Source: Ferruginibacter sp. | GTDB lineage: Bacteria > Bacteroidota > Bacteroidia > Chitinophagales > Chitinophagaceae | DNA: 64,000 bases | Direction: 5' to 3' | Assembly: GCA_014379905.1 (NCBI GenBank) | Contig: JACMKX010000165.1 | Location: 25,586 to 89,585 of the forward strand | In this document: positions 60,702-64,000 of the stretch, one piece after another | Layout: each line of letters starts with the position of its first letter | Numbering within the stretch: the first letter of the stretch is position 1 | The notes under the pieces: generated by a model | Seen by the model: the letters and a program-made list of their open reading frames with translations, nothing else | Told to the model about the DNA's origin: nothing | The model's database searches: none | Program-made: the position numbers and the translations under genes

Positions 60702-63700
60702 ATGAAGAAAATTTACATGGTTGTTAGTTTGTTGATGATGCTAATATGCAAAATTGGATTTGCACAATATGCTGGAGTAGGGACTTTTACAAGAATTAAT
60801 TCGATGGCAGAATTAACCGATGGATATTATGTAGTAGCATTCGGGTCTACTCAGGCTATGAATAATACTAATTCTTCGGGTTTTTTTGGTAATACAGCAA
60901 TAACACCGGCCGGAGCAGTTATTACCAATCCAGCCACAAATATTGTTTGGGAAATAGAAACAAATGGATCGGGAAGATCCATTTATAATGAGGCCAGCGC
61001 AACATTTGTATCATACACCGGTATTAGTAATGCAGCCCAGGCAGTAGCTGCTGTTGCAACCGACAACCAACGTTGGACTTTTTCGTATACCGGCGCTCTA
61101 TTTGTTATTACTAATCTTGCAATTAATACCCGGGATTTGCAGTATAATTCCGGTGCACCGAGGTTCGCATGTTATACGGGAACTCAGAATGATATTACCC
61201 TTTATAAATTTACAGTAACTGCTGCAAACAGATACTGGGACGTATTAGCTGGTGCTTCAAATGGGACAGGCGGTAACGGTACATGGGGAACTACTTTTAG
61301 TACTACGACAGTGGGTGATGCAACATTAACAACGGCGGCAACTATAGACAACGTTTTTTTTCAGGGTACCGCCGGAACTGTTACGCTTGGAGCAAATCAA
61401 ACCGCAGCATCAAATACTTTTAATGTAACGGACTATAGTATTTCTACAAGTGGAACACCCCGCACGTTAACTGGAAATATAGCTTTAACCGGAGCGATAA
61501 ATCTTAATACTTCACCGGCTACAGGTACAACCCTAAATTTACCTGGAGTTATCAGTGCAACTACCACGGGAAGAATTACTCAGAACGGATTAGGTACTAC
61601 TGTGTTGACAGGTACGAATACATACGCCGGAAGTACAACTATAACCTTAGGTACTCTTTCGGTTGGCGCACTTGGAAACTTAGGTTCCGGTACATCAGTG
61701 ATACTTAATGGTGGAACTTTAGCCGTGACAGGAAATATAGCATTAAATAAAAATATAACGCTTCCTGCAACAAGTACATTAAACACAGGTGCAGGATTTA
61801 CGCTTACCTATTCAGGCGCACCTATAAGTGGTGTAGGAGGCTTAACAAAAACAGGGGCGGGTACATTTATTTTACCCAATGGTAATACATACACAGGCAA
61901 AACAAATGTGAATGCCGGAATATTTTCCACATCCGGCGAAAGTGCTTTTGGTGCCAGTCCGGCAGCTTTTGTTGCCGATCAGATTACCTTCAATGGAGGC
62001 ACACTATTATCTAGTGGGAACCTAAGTTTTAATAGTAACAGGGGTATAACATTGGCTGTAGGAGGAGGAACTTTTAACGCAGCAGGGGCAAATATAATTA
62101 CTGCAGTGAATATAATTACTGGTCCGGGAGGTTTGAATAAGACTGGTCCGGGTACATTAAGATTTGATGTAAATGGCGGAACGCATACTTATTCTGGTAG
62201 CACAACAATTAGCCAGGGAATATTGCAATTGGAAAGAGACAACGATATACCGGATGCCAGCAATATCATATTAGCCGGAGGTACTTTAAATACAGCAAGA
62301 AGCAGCGATCTTAGCGGAAGGGCTGAAGACGCAGGAACGCTCGCTTTGACTGCAAGTAGTACCATTAATTTGGGTACCGCTGACCATACCCTGTCCTTCA
62401 CAAATCCATCCGGTACTTATACCGGTATTCTTACTATTACAGGATGGACAGGTACGTCCGGTAATTCAGGTACTGCCGGAAAAATAAGGATTGGGACTAC
62501 CGCTACGAGTTTAGGCGCTGCACAAAAAGCTCAGATCCAATTTAGCGGTTATGCCCAGGGCGGGGTAATTCAATTAAGTGATGGCGAACTCGTACCTGCG
62601 GGTACCGTATCTCTGGATCATGTTGGCATGGCACAAACAACTGCTTCCAACATATTAACAGGGAGCACAAATAATATTTTATCCAATTTCAGAGCCAATG
62701 TTACCGGAGTGGCTATAATATTAAATTCCATTTCTTTTAATATAGGAGGAACTTTTGTAGCTGGTGACCTTGATAATATTAATTTATATACCAGCACCAG
62801 TTCCACCTTCCCGGGCGGAGCGCCGCTCAGCACCGTGAATGCAACAACTATTGGAACGGGGGGTACAGTTTCTTTTACGGGGCTTACTCAGGCATGCGCT
62901 CTTGGTGCTCGTTACTTTTGGATAACTGCAGACGTAGATGCAGCAGGAACTTCGGGTAACACAGTTATTGTTCCGGCTACTCCAACGGTCATTTTTGCTG
63001 CGGCAGCGGTAACTAACAATATTACAATTGGCGGTACCAAAACAATTGTTTCCAATACTATTACAACCGGCGCTGCCACTTTTGGTCCGTTTTGTAACGA
63101 CATAGCCAATAATATTACGCTACCTTTCTCGCAGGCGGGTATTTTTACAGGCCAGTTTAATATTCAGTATTCCAGTGCTACAGGAGTTTTTCCTACAGAT
63201 GCCACATCGCAGTTATTAACCTATGTATCCAACACTGCTACTTCGGTAACTGCTACTATACCGGCAGGTTTATTAGCCGCGGGAACGGGCTATCATTTCA
63301 GGGTAGTTAATGCTACGCCGGTTTATTATACATCCGGCAGCAATGGAAACAATGTTACAATAAATGCTGTTCCCGCTGTTGCAGCTATTGGCGGTGGAGC
63401 AAGCACAGTTTGCATTGCTGCTGCAACACCTGCTTTTACTAACGCTACCGGCGGGGGTACATGGTCAATAACTCCAGGAACTGGTACGGCCAGTATTACT
63501 GTAGGGGGTATAGTAACCGGTAGTACAGCCGGTACGGTTACGGTGGTATACACTGTATTAAGCGGAGCATGTAGTAATTCAGTTAGCACATCACTTACGG
63601 TAAATCCTCTGCCGGCTAACCCTGCAGGAACTATAAGTATATCAGCCAACCCTTCCTGTGGTCCGGCAACGTTAAGTTATCCGGCAGCGGTTGCACCATT

Positions 63701-64000
63701 GGTTAATTACTGGCAAACTACACCTGGTGTAGTAACTACGAATCCAACTTCGGTTAATTATGTTTTAAATGCTTCGGGAACAATATATGTCCGAACGCAA
63801 AATACCACTACTGGTTGCTGGAGCACCGGTACCATAAATACTGGTTCAATTGCTATTAATAACCCGGTCGTTATCACAACACAGCCACCAAATAGGAATG
63901 TAACGTCTCCAACAGGAACCACTTTCTTTGTTACAGCAACAGGAACAGGATTAACGTATCAATGGCAGATTGATATTGGCTCCGGCTGGACAAACCTTAC
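60702..64000 (+). CDS. Giant secreted adhesin-like protein with autotransporter-type beta-strand repeats (3' end outside window)
   Basis: The ATG at 60702 opens a frame that stays free of stops to the last base (about 1099 codons). Signal peptide MKKIYMVVSLLMMLICKIG, then FAQ. Residues about 25-180 form an N-terminal domain. Residues about 185-560 contain autotransporter-associated beta-strand-like repeats such as VLTGTNTYAGSTTITLGTL, LTKTGAGTFILPNGNTYTGKT and LNKTGPGTLRFDVNGGTHTY. The later part is Thr/Ser-rich Ig-like domains (about 560-1099), ending with YQWQIDIGSGWTNL. The Thr-Gly-Ala rich composition differs from the cytosolic neighbours. Type IX export is likely but the C-terminus is not visible. 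Confidence 0.85.
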   Translation, partial: MKKIYMVVSLLMMLICKIGFAQYAGVGTFTRINSMAELTDGYYVVAFGSTQAMNNTNSSGFFGNTAITPAGAVITNPATNIVWEIETNGSGRSIYNEASATFVSYTGISNAAQAVAAVATDNQRWTFSYTGALFVITNLAINTRDLQYNSGAPRFACYTGTQNDITLYKFTVTAANRYWDVLAGASNGTGGNGTWGTTFSTTTVGDATLTTAATIDNVFFQGTAGTVTLGANQTAASNTFNVTDYSISTSGTPRTLTGNIALTGAINLNTSPATGTTLNLPGVISATTTGRITQNGLGTTVLTGTNTYAGSTTITLGTLSVGALGNLGSGTSVILNGGTLAVTGNIALNKNITLPATSTLNTGAGFTLTYSGAPISGVGGLTKTGAGTFILPNGNTYTGKTNVNAGIFSTSGESAFGASPAAFVADQITFNGGTLLSSGNLSFNSNRGITLAVGGGTFNAAGANIITAVNIITGPGGLNKTGPGTLRFDVNGGTHTYSGSTTISQGILQLERDNDIPDASNIILAGGTLNTARSSDLSGRAEDAGTLALTASSTINLGTADHTLSFTNPSGTYTGILTITGWTGTSGNSGTAGKIRIGTTATSLGAAQKAQIQFSGYAQGGVIQLSDGELVPAGTVSLDHVGMAQTTASNILTGSTNNILSNFRANVTGVAIILNSISFNIGGTFVAGDLDNINLYTSTSSTFPGGAPLSTVNATTIGTGGTVSFTGLTQACALGARYFWITADVDAAGTSGNTVIVPATPTVIFAAAAVTNNITIGGTKTIVSNTITTGAATFGPFCNDIANNITLPFSQAGIFTGQFNIQYSSATGVFPTDATSQLLTYVSNTATSVTATIPAGLLAAGTGYHFRVVNATPVYYTSGSNGNNVTINAVPAVAAIGGGASTVCIAAATPAFTNATGGGTWSITPGTGTASITVGGIVTGSTAGTVTVVYTVLSGACSNSVSTSLTVNPLPANPAGTISISANPSCGPATLSYPAAVAPLVNYWQTTPGVVTTNPTSVNYVLNASGTIYVRTQNTTTGCWSTGTINTGSIAINNPVVITTQPPNRNVTSPTGTTFFVTATGTGLTYQWQIDIGSGWTNL

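Noticed and set aside
61580..63649. Several minus-strand ORFs of 65-107 codons inside the adhesin gene
   Set aside because: They are shadows of the long plus-strand frame 60702-64000; their Val/Pro-rich composition mirrors the Thr/Gly-rich coding strand.
1..64000. tRNA, rRNA or CRISPR array
   Set aside because: No T-loop-like GTTCGA/GTTCAAATCC patterns in tRNA-like context, no rRNA and no regularly spaced identical repeats were found on reading.

Overview
This 64-kb window looks like chromosomal DNA from a Bacteroidota bacterium, most likely the Chitinophagaceae/Chitinophagales group. This is inferred from several signs: type IX secretion (T9SS) C-terminal sorting domains, signal peptides ending in FAQ/SAQ/NAQ, few Shine-Dalgarno sequences, candidate -7 elements of the form TAnnTTTG, a PcrB-like GGGP synthase, TsaE next to alanine dehydrogenase, and the types of small intergenic palindromes. 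Base composition is moderately AT-rich throughout. I saw no tRNA, rRNA, CRISPR array, transposase, integrase or phage gene.

Layout. 1-9.3 kb: the start of a POT-family peptide transporter (minus), purD, the elongasome operon mreB-mreC-mreD-mrdA(PBP2)-rodA, then an MBL-fold hydrolase. 9.3-11.6 kb: an ECF sigma factor, a probable one-TM anti-sigma protein with internal VPxGYF repeats, and a small periplasmic protein, all minus. 11.8-12.6 kb: a decayed caspase-like gene. 12.7-16.8 kb: a GNAT protein, pirin, YceI, pirin, a small receiver-like protein and a Crp/Fnr regulator. 16.9-21.8 kb: phosphoesterase, lipid/polysaccharide flippase, a di-heme peroxidase/MbnP pair, ArfB. 21.9-28.9 kb: GGGP synthase, a frameshifted lipoprotein gene, M28 peptidase, LytTR/LytS two-component pair, ruvB, an OmpR-type regulator. 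29.1-38.3 kb: a second di-heme peroxidase, HerA-like ATPase, recQ, copper-type P-ATPase, tsaE, alanine dehydrogenase. 38.3-46.9 kb: a likely operon of PhoX-like lipoprotein, di-heme peroxidase and cytochrome c lipoprotein, divergent from a Na/Pi cotransporter; then DoxX-like, YCII-like, Crp/Fnr and DUF3267 genes plus two fragments of Crp/Fnr genes. 47-53.9 kb: membrane AraC regulator, two class-C beta-lactamase-like hydrolases, DUF1203, an Ada-like methyltransferase. 54-64 kb: three very large secreted proteins: a 13-14 repeat GloVer-type propeller protein, a lamin-tail protein, and a beta-strand-repeat adhesin that runs off the window.

How the parts fit. The mre-PBP2-RodA block makes the rod-elongation peptidoglycan machine. 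Three MauG/CcpA-type di-heme enzymes lie within 22 kb; one sits beside an MbnP homologue, a pair known to act as oxidase and protein substrate, and another sits beside a PhoX-like phosphatase whose divergent neighbour is a phosphate transporter, suggesting a redox-metal and phosphate acquisition function in the envelope. The ends of many genes carry perfect or near-perfect palindromes. Three share the core GACATCTTTT/AAAAGATGTC, one pair forms inverted ends that supply the stop codons of both flanking genes, and a degenerate CCCGAAGGGATG repeat cluster lies near 57.5 kb. These REP-like elements, the two disrupted genes (caspase and lipoprotein), the PhoX/cytochrome operon and a candidate orphan small RNA near 32.1 kb are the most unusual content.
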